Assembly (NCBI GenBank): GCA_029210205.1
Contig: JARGOD010000039.1
Location: forward strand, 1-45,281
Source of the DNA: Verrucomicrobiales bacterium
GTDB taxonomy: Bacteria; Verrucomicrobiota; Verrucomicrobiia; Verrucomicrobiales; DEV007
Direction of reading: 5' to 3'
DNA length: 45,281 nucleotides
Shown: positions 36,349 to 45,154 of the stretch, piece by piece
Layout: the number at the start of each line of letters is the position of its first letter
How positions within the stretch are numbered: position 1 is the first letter of the stretch
Notes under the pieces: generated by a model
The model's database searches: none
What the model was told of the DNA's origin: nothing
The model's input: only the letters and a program-made list of their open reading frames with translations
Program-made: the position numbers and the translations under genes

Positions 36349-37875
36349 ATGCATCCTACTGCCATAGTGATTGCGTTTCTTGATCAGATTCCGGTCTTAA
36401 ACCCGGCTATCGGAGATTCGCTTCGTAACTGGATAGAATCCACCCCTGTTGAGGGCTGGATTGTGTTGGGCCTCGTCGCATTTATCGCGATGCTCCTGGG
36501 ACGCCTTTCGGTACGGCGCTCGAATTCGTCCGGGGACGAAACGGCCGCCATCGACGCTGACTTGCTTCGTTGGAGGCATGAAAAACTGATCCTTTTTGAG
36601 CGGCAGGAGAACGAACGCTTGGTGAGGCAATCCCAATTGCAGTCAGAGCTCGAGGATTCAGATTCCCTCCGCCCAGTTCGAGTGAAACTGGGACTTTCTC
36701 ATCTCGCTGAAGAAGCACGTGAAATTCGTCAGCGTATAGGAACGGATTATTCACGACTTGGGATGGTGAAGTCGAAGCTGCAAGAACTGGCCGGAAAAGG
36801 AGCGGCCCGACCGGAAGCCATGAAGGCTTGTATGGAGATAGCTGACTCCCAACTCGTCCTTATCGAGGGGGCTCGGGAACAAATGCGTCCAGTCAGCCAG
36901 GAACTGAATAGTTTGGATGAGTCATATCGAGTTGAGGCCGGCGATGAAGAAGCGGAGCGTGAGCGTATCCGGAGTGGACTCACTGGTGTCGAAAAGCTTT
37001 TGAGCGAATCCACTTCCGACTGGGAGGTGTTGAGAGATGAGGCAGACCGTCAAATTCGAGACATTCTCTCCGCTGGCAGTGAAAAATACCTTCAGCCTAT
37101 TTGCGATATTCTTCTGGTCGATGGTGGGGCGACTGACTCAATTGAGAGAGGCAGTGAAGTGAATCTATCCTCCTGCGTCGAGAAATTGCTGGAGCTTCTT
37201 GAGGAGAGTGAAGCCGAACCACCACATGAGTGCCGCTCGGAATCAGACCTTGTTCCCTCGACAGAATTCTCTCCGGCAAGCGTGGAACCTCACGCGGTGA
37301 ATGGCCATCATGAGCGGGTTGTCAGTCAAATGGGCAGTGAGCAGTCCGTTTCGATTGATGAGCCAAAAGGGGGTGAACTGGTGCTTTTTCGTTCAAATGA
37401 TGTCAGTCTCTGGGGACGGGATATTTATCGGGGTGCAAATGAGCGTGCCCGATCGCTTGAGGTGATCCCGGATTGGGCCGATTGGATATCGATCCGCCGG
37501 CTCGACACGGGGGACGTGGTTTACACCTCGACGGATGGCTTTTCGCTCTCGAATTCTGAGACGCCGGGTTCGGTTGGGTTCAATGGCAGTCACGAGCTCT
37601 TTTACGGAGCCCGACATTTGGGGATGTATTCTGACGCCTGCCCGAACGAGGTGGAAACCCGTTTTACTTATGGAGGATGGGGCTTTGGCCATCGCGTGAG
37701 TGAGATTAATGAGTCAGGAGAAGCTCTTCAGGCTTCAGGATGGGCCGGCAAAGAGATCCCGGCAGAGACGGTTTTTGAGATCGTTTTGCATACGAAACTT
37801 CCTGATCAGGGAGAGGGTAATTTGGTTCTTGCCCGCGCTGATTCCGGTGGGATTGCCGTAGTTGGGCGGTCTTGA
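36349..37875 (+). CDS. Hypothetical membrane-anchored coiled-coil protein
   Basis: I do not recognise the family. The 508 residues start with a short segment and one membrane span (WIVLGLVAFIAMLLGRLSV, about 37-55). A long Arg/Glu-rich helical region (about 65-300) is likely a coiled coil. After a low-complexity linker comes a C-terminal globular domain (about 345-508) with LWGRDIYRGANERARS, YTSTDGFSLSN and RFTYGGWGFGHRVSEI. The stop overlaps the TTG start of the kinase gene by 14 bases, so the two are probably translated together and act together at the membrane. Confidence 0.75.
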   Translation: MHPTAIVIAFLDQIPVLNPAIGDSLRNWIESTPVEGWIVLGLVAFIAMLLGRLSVRRSNSSGDETAAIDADLLRWRHEKLILFERQENERLVRQSQLQSELEDSDSLRPVRVKLGLSHLAEEAREIRQRIGTDYSRLGMVKSKLQELAGKGAARPEAMKACMEIADSQLVLIEGAREQMRPVSQELNSLDESYRVEAGDEEAERERIRSGLTGVEKLLSESTSDWEVLRDEADRQIRDILSAGSEKYLQPICDILLVDGGATDSIERGSEVNLSSCVEKLLELLEESEAEPPHECRSESDLVPSTEFSPASVEPHAVNGHHERVVSQMGSEQSVSIDEPKGGELVLFRSNDVSLWGRDIYRGANERARSLEVIPDWADWISIRRLDTGDVVYTSTDGFSLSNSETPGSVGFNGSHELFYGARHLGMYSDACPNEVETRFTYGGWGFGHRVSEINESGEALQASGWAGKEIPAETVFEIVLHTKLPDQGEGNLVLARADSGGIAVVGRS

Positions 37876-40660
37876 AGTAGGTGGAAGGGACTGGATTACG
37901 TGGCGGAATCGATTAGATTTCCCCATCCCCGAATCTCCCGACAAACCCTCGATCCCTAATTTTGAAATCCTCGGTCGCATTGGTGGCGGAGCCTACGGCG
38001 AAGTGTTTCTTGCCCGTTCTGTGACGGGCATGTATCGCGCGGTCAAAGTGGTGCGGCGCGAAGACTTCGAGTATGAGAGGACATTTGAGCGCGAATTCGA
38101 GGGAATTCAGCGCTACGAGCAGGTTTCTCAAGATCATCCGGGTCTTGTTGATGTGCTGCACGTCGGTCGGGATAGTGATGCCGGTTTCTATTATTATGTC
38201 ATGGAGCTGGCCGATGATGAAAACGGTCACGGGGAAGAGGTTGATCCAGAGACTTACAAGGCAAAGACGCTCACCTCGGAACTTCGCCGCAACTCGAGTC
38301 GCGATGTCAGCAACTGTGTGAACATCGGTATGTCGCTGGCGGGAGCACTTGGGCATCTTCATCTCGCGGGTCTCACCCATCGTGACGTGAAGCCTTCGAA
38401 TATCATTTTCGTCAAAGGCGTGCCGAAGCTCGCTGATGTGGGACTCGTCGCAGCGACGGGTCAACGCACTTTCGTTGGGACGGAGGGCTATGTTCCCCCG
38501 GAAGGTCCGGGCACCAGCTCGGCCGATCTCTACTCACTCGCGATGGTGCTCTACGAAATGCATACCGGAAAAGACCGGATGGATTTCCCTGAGCTTCCGA
38601 CCAATCTCGAAATTCCGCCCACAGTGAACCGCGATGAGTGGAGGGCGTTGAATGCGGTGATTTGCCGTGCGGGTTCACCGGATTCGGGAAAGCGCTATGA
38701 CTCTGCGCACACTCTTGCGCTTGCCTTACGGGAAGTGATTGCTTCCAACATTCCGGGTAGCGGGAAAAAATCACGGGGAGGAGTTAAGGTATTCGTCACT
38801 TTACTTCTCCTCGCTTTTTTTGCAGCGGCGGGATATGGCGGCTATTGGGTTTGGAAAGACACCCAGTCTTTTGTCGACGAAAACTCCAATCTATTCGTTT
38901 CGAATGAAGAGGGGAAAGAAGAGATACCGGCCAACGAAGTAGAAGTGAAAACTGATCCGGTTTCGTCCGAGGCGGAAGACGATGCTTCGAGCCTTGAGCC
39001 CGACACGAATGCGGAAGTGACTGATCCTTCCGTAGTTTCGGGAGAGGGTGAAGAAGATGTTGTGATCACTGACCAGGCTGAAAACGGCGAAGAGATGTCG
39101 GAAGATCGACCGGAAGTGAATGATGAAGCCACTGAAGCTCCCGGAGACGAGCCGAAAGAAGAAGATAAGCCGCTTCTCGTCGCCAGCATTGTGACGGGGC
39201 AGTTGAAGATAATGAGCGAGCCAAACGGCGCGACAGTCTGGATTGATGGAGAAGAGGTTGCACGAACAGAGACCTCTCCGCTCGAGTTTCCAGTCGGGCC
39301 GGTGGAGCTGGTTTTGAAACATCCGAGGTATCGCGACACTCGCCAGGTCGTCGAGGTTTCGGAGGAATTTCAGCTGATTGAAGTGCCGCTGATCCCTGAC
39401 TATGGACCAATCGCTGGGGCTTCATGGTCCAATTCAGTTGGGGTGAGTTTCGAGCCGCTCGCGGATGGTGGTCATGTTATGTCGCAACTGGTTTCGACTC
39501 AGCTCTTCGACAGTTTTACTGAGTTGGCGAATCTTCAGATCCCGCGGACCGGGAAAGAAGGCGTTGCGATTACTCTCGAACGCGATGCGATGTGGAAATT
39601 TTGCGACTGGATGACCGCACAGGACCGCGCTAGTGGCTACCTGGGTCAAAATCAATACTACCGTCCTGTCGATATTCTGCCTGAAGGTGGAGGTGAGATG
39701 TTTCGTTGCCGCACCGAGAATCGCTTTGGCTCGCTCGTGATCAATTCGGAGCCAACTGGAGCGACGGTCACTGTTAACGGTCAGCGCTACTCTGATCCGA
39801 CACCGGTCACGATTACTGATGTAAGGCTGGGCCCTTTCGAAGTGCTCTACGAGCTGCCGGGACATGCGAACAAAATTAACGGCGGAGAGATCACGAAAAC
39901 GGAAGTGATACTGGTAGAGGAAACACTGACTCGCGATTCATCTGTCATCTTCGGAGAGCCATGGACGAACAGTGTCGGCATGCCCCTGGTGCCGATCGGC
40001 TCGATCATGGTTGCCCAATTTGAAACCCGGGTGAGCGACTTTCGTGAGTTCGTGACGAACTCTGGAATCGTCCCGATGCCGTCTTCGGGATTCCCCCAAA
40101 CCCTTACCCATCCTGTCACTTCAGTGACTCCGGCGGAGGCTGCCGCTTTTTGCAACTGGTTAACCTTGCGTGAGCAACAGGCTGGTCTCATCCAGAGCAC
40201 TTTACACTACCGACTCCCCACTGACCTGGAGTGGAGCCTCATGGCAGGCGAAAATCCTGCCTCCGGGAGCACGCCGGAGGAACGGGGACGCAATGGAGGG
40301 AACGGTTTTCTATGGGGAAGCGAGTGGCCTCCACCGGCTGGGAATTATGCCGATTTGGCAGCAAAGTCGACCTTTGGTCAATATGTGATCGCGGATTACA
40401 GCGATGGCTTTGCAACGACTTCTCCGGTCGGAAGTTTCGTCCCGGGACCGAACGGACTTGCTGATCTGGGGGGGAACGTCTGGGAATGGGTCAGCGACTC
40501 CTACAATAAGGGGCGACCGGAGCTGGGTGTGCTACGAGGTGGGGGTTGGGACTCTCATGACCGGAATGTTCTACGAACTTCCTATCGAAACCCCGTACCG
40601 ACTGATTCCCGCGGGGGGTCTTACGGTTTCCGGTTTGTTCTCGCTCCGATCAGTGAATGA
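37862..40660 (+). CDS. Membrane Ser/Thr protein kinase with PEGA domains and C-terminal FGE-like (SUMF1) domain
   Basis: A predicted active kinase: glycine loop GRIGGGAYGEVFLAR (38-52), Lys62 in AVKVV, catalytic loop THRDVKPSNIIF (172-183), ADVGLV in place of DFG, and GTEGYVPPEG. A membrane span (about 309-331) and a long acidic linker follow. Outside are PEGA domain 1 (about 447-510), a degenerate FGE-like stretch (518-615), PEGA domain 2 (about 622-690) and a full FGE-sulfatase/SUMF1-like domain (698-928: GGNVWEW, LRGGGWDSHDRN, SYGFRFV). The cysteines of active FGE are absent from that last motif. The only start in frame is TTG at 37862, right after a stop, which makes coupling to the upstream gene likely. 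Confidence 0.87.
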   Translation: MGGLEVGGRDWITWRNRLDFPIPESPDKPSIPNFEILGRIGGGAYGEVFLARSVTGMYRAVKVVRREDFEYERTFEREFEGIQRYEQVSQDHPGLVDVLHVGRDSDAGFYYYVMELADDENGHGEEVDPETYKAKTLTSELRRNSSRDVSNCVNIGMSLAGALGHLHLAGLTHRDVKPSNIIFVKGVPKLADVGLVAATGQRTFVGTEGYVPPEGPGTSSADLYSLAMVLYEMHTGKDRMDFPELPTNLEIPPTVNRDEWRALNAVICRAGSPDSGKRYDSAHTLALALREVIASNIPGSGKKSRGGVKVFVTLLLLAFFAAAGYGGYWVWKDTQSFVDENSNLFVSNEEGKEEIPANEVEVKTDPVSSEAEDDASSLEPDTNAEVTDPSVVSGEGEEDVVITDQAENGEEMSEDRPEVNDEATEAPGDEPKEEDKPLLVASIVTGQLKIMSEPNGATVWIDGEEVARTETSPLEFPVGPVELVLKHPRYRDTRQVVEVSEEFQLIEVPLIPDYGPIAGASWSNSVGVSFEPLADGGHVMSQLVSTQLFDSFTELANLQIPRTGKEGVAITLERDAMWKFCDWMTAQDRASGYLGQNQYYRPVDILPEGGGEMFRCRTENRFGSLVINSEPTGATVTVNGQRYSDPTPVTITDVRLGPFEVLYELPGHANKINGGEITKTEVILVEETLTRDSSVIFGEPWTNSVGMPLVPIGSIMVAQFETRVSDFREFVTNSGIVPMPSSGFPQTLTHPVTSVTPAEAAAFCNWLTLREQQAGLIQSTLHYRLPTDLEWSLMAGENPASGSTPEERGRNGGNGFLWGSEWPPPAGNYADLAAKSTFGQYVIADYSDGFATTSPVGSFVPGPNGLADLGGNVWEWVSDSYNKGRPELGVLRGGGWDSHDRNVLRTSYRNPVPTDSRGGSYGFRFVLAPISE

Positions 40661-40708
40661 TCGCCGAATCCTGTTGAAAATCGCGGGGGCGTTTCGATAC
40701 TCCACGGT

Positions 40709-42076
40709 ATGACGCGCACCTCCATCCGTGAAGTTCTTCAGAGTGATTCTCCCGAGCCGGAAGTACTGATTGAGGGTTGGGTGCGAACGAAGCGTGATTC
40801 GAAGGCGTTCTCGTTCATCGAAGTGAATGATGGCAGTTGCCTCGCTAATTTGCAGATCGTGGCAGACGCGACTCTGGAAGGCTATGATGAGTCGGTCATT
40901 CCCCTCACAACGGGAGCATCAGTCTCTATTCGAGGCAAGGTTGTCGAGTCGCAGGGGAAAGGTCAGAACTGGGAAATGCAGGCGATCTCAGTTAAGTTGC
41001 TGGGCGCTGCGGAAGGCGACTTTCCCCTCCAGAAAAAAGGACACTCAATGGAGTTCCTCCGATCGATTGCCCATCTCCGGCCGCGCTCCAACCTCTTTGG
41101 TGCCGTTTTTCGCGTGCGCAGCCGCATGGCATATTCGATCCATCAGTTTTTTCAGGAACAGGGATTTGTCTATGTTCACACACCAGTCATCACTGCTTCC
41201 GATTGCGAAGGAGCCGGTGAGATGTTCCGCGTCGTGACGATGGACGGAGAAGAGGTCCGACTCGGTGATGATGAATTTTTCGGAAAGCCCAGCTATTTGA
41301 CGGTGAGCGGTCAGCTTGAAGGTGAGACGTTCGCCTGTGCGCTCTCTAATATTTACACTTTCGGACCTACGTTTCGCGCTGAGAACTCTCATACATCCCG
41401 CCACGCCTCAGAATTTTGGATGATCGAACCGGAGATTGCCTTTTGTGATTTGAATGCGGACATGGATCTGGCCGAGGCGATGATTAAGCACCTCGTCACG
41501 GATGCTCTCGAATCGTGCCGGGAAGATTTGGGGTTCTTCGACAAGTTTGTCGACAAAGGGCTAATCGGGCGTCTTGAGTCGGTTAGGGACCGTGCCTTCG
41601 AGCGGGTCAGTTACACTGACGCAGTCAAAATCCTTCAGGAGAGTGGTGCGAAATTTGAATACCCTGTCGAGTATGGGCACAATCTCCAGTCCGAGCACGA
41701 ACGCTACCTGACGGAAACTCACTTCAAGTGCCCGACGACGGTTTATGATTACCCGAAGGAGATCAAACCTTTCTACATGCGGACGAATGATGACGGGAAA
41801 ACGGTCGCTGCGATGGATCTTCTCGTGCCGGGAATCGGGGAGATTGTTGGAGGTAGTCAGCGCGAAGAACGTCTTGATGTTCTTCGTGCTAACATGAAAG
41901 CTCATGCGCTTGAAGAGGCTGACTATTCCTGGTATATCGATCTGCGGCGCTATGGCTCGGTGCCGCACGCCGGATTCGGACTGGGCTTTGAGCGGCTCCT
42001 CATGTTTGTCACCGGGGTCGCGAATATCCGCGATGTCATTCCTTTTCCCCGGACTCCCGGTTCTGCGGAATTTTAG
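40709..42076 (+). CDS. asnS: Asparaginyl-tRNA synthetase
   Basis: It charges tRNA-Asn with asparagine in the cytoplasm. The 455 residues show the class IIb plan. An N-terminal OB-fold anticodon-binding domain runs over about 1-110 ([21 protein letters not shown]). Motif 2 is in [21 protein letters not shown], and motif 3 in [27 protein letters not shown]. The ending PGSAEF is typical of AsnRS. The lack of AspRS-type insertions and the EPE after motif 2 support Asn over Asp. It lies 48 bases after the kinase gene and converges on the sugar dehydrogenase with a 9-base gap. Confidence 0.96.
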   Translation: MTRTSIREVLQSDSPEPEVLIEGWVRTKRDSKAFSFIEVNDGSCLANLQIVADATLEGYDESVIPLTTGASVSIRGKVVESQGKGQNWEMQAISVKLLGAAEGDFPLQKKGHSMEFLRSIAHLRPRSNLFGAVFRVRSRMAYSIHQFFQEQGFVYVHTPVITASDCEGAGEMFRVVTMDGEEVRLGDDEFFGKPSYLTVSGQLEGETFACALSNIYTFGPTFRAENSHTSRHASEFWMIEPEIAFCDLNADMDLAEAMIKHLVTDALESCREDLGFFDKFVDKGLIGRLESVRDRAFERVSYTDAVKILQESGAKFEYPVEYGHNLQSEHERYLTETHFKCPTTVYDYPKEIKPFYMRTNDDGKTVAAMDLLVPGIGEIVGGSQREERLDVLRANMKAHALEEADYSWYIDLRRYGSVPHAGFGLGFERLLMFVTGVANIRDVIPFPRTPGSAEF

Positions 42077-42085
42077 AGCAAGAAT

Positions 42086-43474
42086 TTAACTGCGAGCGTT
42101 AACGGGATCGATCAGCTGAAGGCAGTATAGGGGTTTGCGCTTCCAGCTTCCTTCCGTGGTCGACTCGGTTTTCTTCAATTCGAAGATGCTGCCGTCAGCA
42201 CAGAGAACGAGCAGTTCACCAGTTGGCGTGGTGCGCAGCCCACTGATACCCCTGTCTGAAACGGAGCCGAGGTCTAACAGTTGGAGTTGCCCCTTCAATT
42301 CCGGCTCGGAAACGACTAGATCACCGGACTCGTTTGCGACGATGAGTCGTCCTGCAAGCGATGGAAAATTCTCACCACGGTAAATGACGTTTCCTTTGTG
42401 CGTTCCCATCGCCTGGGATTTCCGGTCGATCGCGAAGCTCGGGGACGTGACCACTTCAGCGAGCTGGCTGCTCGAGACGAGATTGAAAAGACCGCTTCCA
42501 TGCAGGAGATCCCAGCCGAAGTGCTCTCCCCCGTATTCGCTGATGTTCACCTTCTCAATACCATTCTCACCTGACTCTCCGATGCAAAGATTCTGGAGGA
42601 ACGGATCAAATGAGAGACTGTGAGGAGCGCGGAGGCCGAATGTCCAGAGCTCAGGGAGAGCATTAGAGACAAGTTGAAACGGATTTGTTTTCGGAATGCC
42701 GTATTTTCCATTAACCGAGTTCCGACCCATTGGATTAATCCGCAAAATCTTCCCATAGGCGTTTGCGAGGGAAGAAGCATTTTTCGAGGCGCTGCGATTG
42801 TCGACCTTCATATCGGCACCGTCACCCACCGCGAGAAAGAGGTGCCCGTAGAGATCGAAGGTGATACTCGTTACATTGTGCTCCCGGCCAGGCTGGCTGA
42901 AGCGCATTACTTCGCGACGTTGTCCTTTGAAATTGGAAGCGTAGGGAAAGTCAGTCCGATATTCGTAAAGGACCTCCTGATGAGTCTCAGGGCCAAATCC
43001 GAACTGAGGAATGAAGTCCGGCATCGCTGAACGGGCCTTCTCTGCAGCGATAACGTAAAACTTACCGAATCCCGGGCGCTCTCTCATCAGGAATTCAGGA
43101 TGAAAAGCGATCGCGGAAAATCCGATCTCCCGGTCGGTCTGCTTGTCGCTTAAGTCGGCATACTGCGTCGAAACCTTCATCGTCGTTCCTTCGTTGTCGA
43201 TGCGGATTACTTTCCCGTCGTGCTGAAGGATGTAGAGAACTCCGTTGGAATCACCACTGACGTCTACGGGAGCCTGAGTCCGGGCAAGGAGAGAGGCTTC
43301 CATTGGAAGGTGAAGACGGCTTTCTACTGCAGGAATACGGATAGCTCCGGAACCACCGTCATAGCTCGCTTTGCTGTCAGTCCCTGCAAAAAAGAAGTAG
43401 GCGGCCATTCCTATTCCTGCTGATGCCACGAAAAGACTTAGCTTCGAAAAGAGGGAAAAAAACAGGGAAGTCAT
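42086..43474 (-). CDS. Membrane-anchored PQQ-dependent sugar dehydrogenase-like protein
   Basis: A predicted periplasmic quinoprotein of the glucose/sorbosone dehydrogenase beta-propeller family. It has an N-terminal anchor or signal (SLFVASAGIGMAAYFFFAG). Propeller motifs include GVLYILQHDGKVIRID, GFSAIAFHPEFL, HLFLAVGDGAD, YGKILRINPMG, ELWTFGLRAPHSLSFDP and GESGENGIEKVN. The last three match the cofactor- and calcium-binding face of this family. The 462-residue length is usual. Substrate and electron acceptor are unknown; the cytochromes upstream in the window are possible partners. The 241-base gap before it holds a terminator-like hairpin for cdd and probably its own promoter. Confidence 0.87.
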   Translation of the reverse strand: MTSLFFSLFSKLSLFVASAGIGMAAYFFFAGTDSKASYDGGSGAIRIPAVESRLHLPMEASLLARTQAPVDVSGDSNGVLYILQHDGKVIRIDNEGTTMKVSTQYADLSDKQTDREIGFSAIAFHPEFLMRERPGFGKFYVIAAEKARSAMPDFIPQFGFGPETHQEVLYEYRTDFPYASNFKGQRREVMRFSQPGREHNVTSITFDLYGHLFLAVGDGADMKVDNRSASKNASSLANAYGKILRINPMGRNSVNGKYGIPKTNPFQLVSNALPELWTFGLRAPHSLSFDPFLQNLCIGESGENGIEKVNISEYGGEHFGWDLLHGSGLFNLVSSSQLAEVVTSPSFAIDRKSQAMGTHKGNVIYRGENFPSLAGRLIVANESGDLVVSEPELKGQLQLLDLGSVSDRGISGLRTTPTGELLVLCADGSIFELKKTESTTEGSWKRKPLYCLQLIDPVNARS

Positions 43475-43564
43475 GCGTGGAATCTCGAATTTTCATAATT
43501 AATAGTCGTTTTTGATAAAATTTTCAAGAATGAAACGTCGTTTTTTGAAAAAAAGCGCGTTTTG

Positions 43565-43587
43565 CCGTGATTCCGCAGTTTTCACGG
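43565..43587 (-). terminator. Terminator-like hairpin downstream of cdd
   Basis: CCGTGA (43565-43570) pairs perfectly with TCACGG (43582-43587) around an 11-base loop. On the minus strand it lies 129 bases past the cdd stop and is followed about 10 bases later by a run of seven U. A Rho-independent terminator is plausible; the spacing to the U-run is longer than ideal. Confidence 0.45.
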
Positions 43588-43715
43588 ATCTTTCGAAATT
43601 TGGACACGCAGCCTCCTTGCGGGGAGCGAAATTTGAGTGCGACGGGCTATCTCAAGGAGCGAGAGCGCTTTTCGTTAGTCTTTGGCTCCGTGTCGAAAAC
43701 CAATTCGAACGGGGA

Positions 43716-44201
43716 TCAGGATAGGCGGAAGCGCCAGGGCAGAAGATCACCAAAGCGGATGACTTCTCCCTCGTAGAGAAATTTTTCTGAGGATCCCGCA
43801 TCGAGGAGGACAAGGGTTTCGTCGCTGGAAAATTCAGACATCACCTGGCGGCACATTCCGCAGGGCGATCTCGATTCGATTGTCTTTTCTGTCCTCGCAT
43901 CGGTTGTGATCGCTATGACTTGAAGCTTTTGGGCTCCCGCCGCGACTGCGCTGAAAAGAGCGGTCCGCTCGGCGCACATCGTGCCTCCGTAGCTCGCATT
44001 CTCAACGTTGCAGCCGATGAAAGTTTCCTCATCGACCAATACTGCTGCTCCGACATAGAACTTCGAATAAGGCGCATAGGCATTTTTCTGAGCATTCCGG
44101 GCTTGCTGCATCAGCGCGTCGAATTGAGAAGGGTCCTCAATCTGAAAATCTCCGACGAGAGTCCAGAGACCGTTCTCAGATCGAATTGTCGAAGTATTCA
44201 T
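43716..44201 (-). CDS. cdd: Cytidine deaminase
   Basis: It deaminates cytidine and deoxycytidine to uridine and deoxyuridine in pyrimidine salvage. The zinc site is complete: Cys76-Ala-Glu78 in GGTMCAERTALF (Glu78 is the proton shuttle) and Cys114/Cys117 in SPCGMCRQVMSEF. FIGCNVENASYG is the substrate-binding segment. At 161 residues it is about 25 longer than the tetrameric type, the extra part being N-terminal. The ATG overlaps the upstream gene's stop by one base (TGATG), which supports this start and translational coupling. Confidence 0.95.
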   Translation of the reverse strand: MNTSTIRSENGLWTLVGDFQIEDPSQFDALMQQARNAQKNAYAPYSKFYVGAAVLVDEETFIGCNVENASYGGTMCAERTALFSAVAAGAQKLQVIAITTDARTEKTIESRSPCGMCRQVMSEFSSDETLVLLDAGSSEKFLYEGEVIRFGDLLPWRFRLS

Positions 44202-44776
44202 CAGGATAGTCCCATTACATTTTCGACCAACATTCCCTGAACTGCCGAGTAGAGTTCGTATTGGGCAAAAATGAGAAGGCGCTCCTGATCGACATTTTCT
44301 GCCTGCTCAAGACGGAGCATCATTCTCTCCTCTGAAGAGGCAAGGTCGTATTCTTCGTTCATAAGAAGGCGGGCCTGATTTAGGGTGCTGTACCAAGCTT
44401 CGGTGTTTTCGAGGAGTACCGTGATCTTACGGAGTTCAGGGAGGTCCTCTTTGATCAGTTCATACTGCTCAGGGCTGAAATATTCTTCCATCGAAACGAG
44501 CTCTACCTCTGAAAGGTCCTTTTCGACGACCTCCCTGGCCTCCTTGAAGGTCGTTTCAATTTCCGGCTGCACGAACTCATTCCAGTCATCGACTGAACTC
44601 AGGGTATCCTCATCGGCGAGCGCATCAGGGGAGAGTGGGGAGGGAAAGAGCCGAGCTTTCGTCTTTTCGCTGAATTTTTCGCCCGCAGCAGTGGGGGGGA
44701 GTTCCGCAACGAGGTGCCATTCGGCCGGAGAAAGAGCATCCAGCGCCCAGTAGTCTTCAGTGAGTTGAAATCGCAT
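44201..44776 (-). CDS. Hypothetical protein, coupled to cdd
   Basis: A 191-residue cytoplasmic protein that I do not recognise. It is acidic and helical, rich in Glu and Leu (EAREVVEKDLSEVELVSMEEY, YELIKEDLPELRKI, EERMMLRLEQAENVD), with no cysteines and no signal peptide. The start is the first ATG. Its stop shares a base with the cdd ATG, so the two are translated together. The AT-rich stretch upstream would hold the promoter. Function cannot be inferred beyond this linkage. Confidence 0.75.
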   Translation of the reverse strand: MRFQLTEDYWALDALSPAEWHLVAELPPTAAGEKFSEKTKARLFPSPLSPDALADEDTLSSVDDWNEFVQPEIETTFKEAREVVEKDLSEVELVSMEEYFSPEQYELIKEDLPELRKITVLLENTEAWYSTLNQARLLMNEEYDLASSEERMMLRLEQAENVDQERLLIFAQYELYSAVQGMLVENVMGLS

Positions 44777-45154
44777 GGAGGAAAATGCTTACGTCGGCAC
44801 CGGTGTTAGTTCATTAACGCCGTCCGCAGGGTTTTAGGTGATCCCTCACTTATCATATCACGAAATGAGGCACCAACATAGAAGAGGAAGACAAATTGGC
44901 TGGCTTTACAGTCTGGAATGCTATTAAATACCTTTCGAGGAGAATCCTCTCATAACTGAAAATTAACGCAGATTTACAATTTAAGATTGCGAAATTCAAA
45001 AAGAATGGGAATCTATTTTGAAAGTTCGTGCGACTAAAAGGGTTTTGTTATCTAATAATTATGAAATCTATAACAAATCAGTTGCACGGGGTGTTTTGAA
45101 GTGTTTTATTTATAATCACTTTCAGTAAATCTAAAATCGCTTGGAGGTTATATT
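44777..45154. other. 378-base AT-rich intergenic region
   Basis: This lies between the starts of divergent genes. It holds a short inverted repeat GAGGA-GAA-TCCTC (44938-44950), a TATAAT box (45111-45116) without a well-placed -35 for the rightward gene, and the ribosome-binding site noted below. I see no convincing ORF, tRNA or structured RNA. A 12-codon ORF at 45061 is probably noise. Confidence 0.6.
45143..45147 (+). promoter_or_regulatory. Strong ribosome-binding site of the MarR-like gene
   Basis: GGAGG lies seven bases before the ATG at 45155. It is one of the few clear Shine-Dalgarno sequences in the window and fixes that start codon. Confidence 0.8.

Noticed and set aside
39697..40660. 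The FGE-like domain as the maturase for the local sulfatases
   Set aside because: The expected active-site cysteines are absent from the GGGWDSHDRN segment, so catalysis is unlikely.
43512..43724. Small plus-strand frame between cdd and the sugar dehydrogenase
   Set aside because: Arg/Phe-rich, no ribosome-binding site, overlaps the terminator-like hairpin and reads as noise.
45061..45099. Twelve-codon leader peptide upstream of the MarR-like gene
   Set aside because: No ribosome-binding site, no regulatory codon run and no attenuator hairpins.
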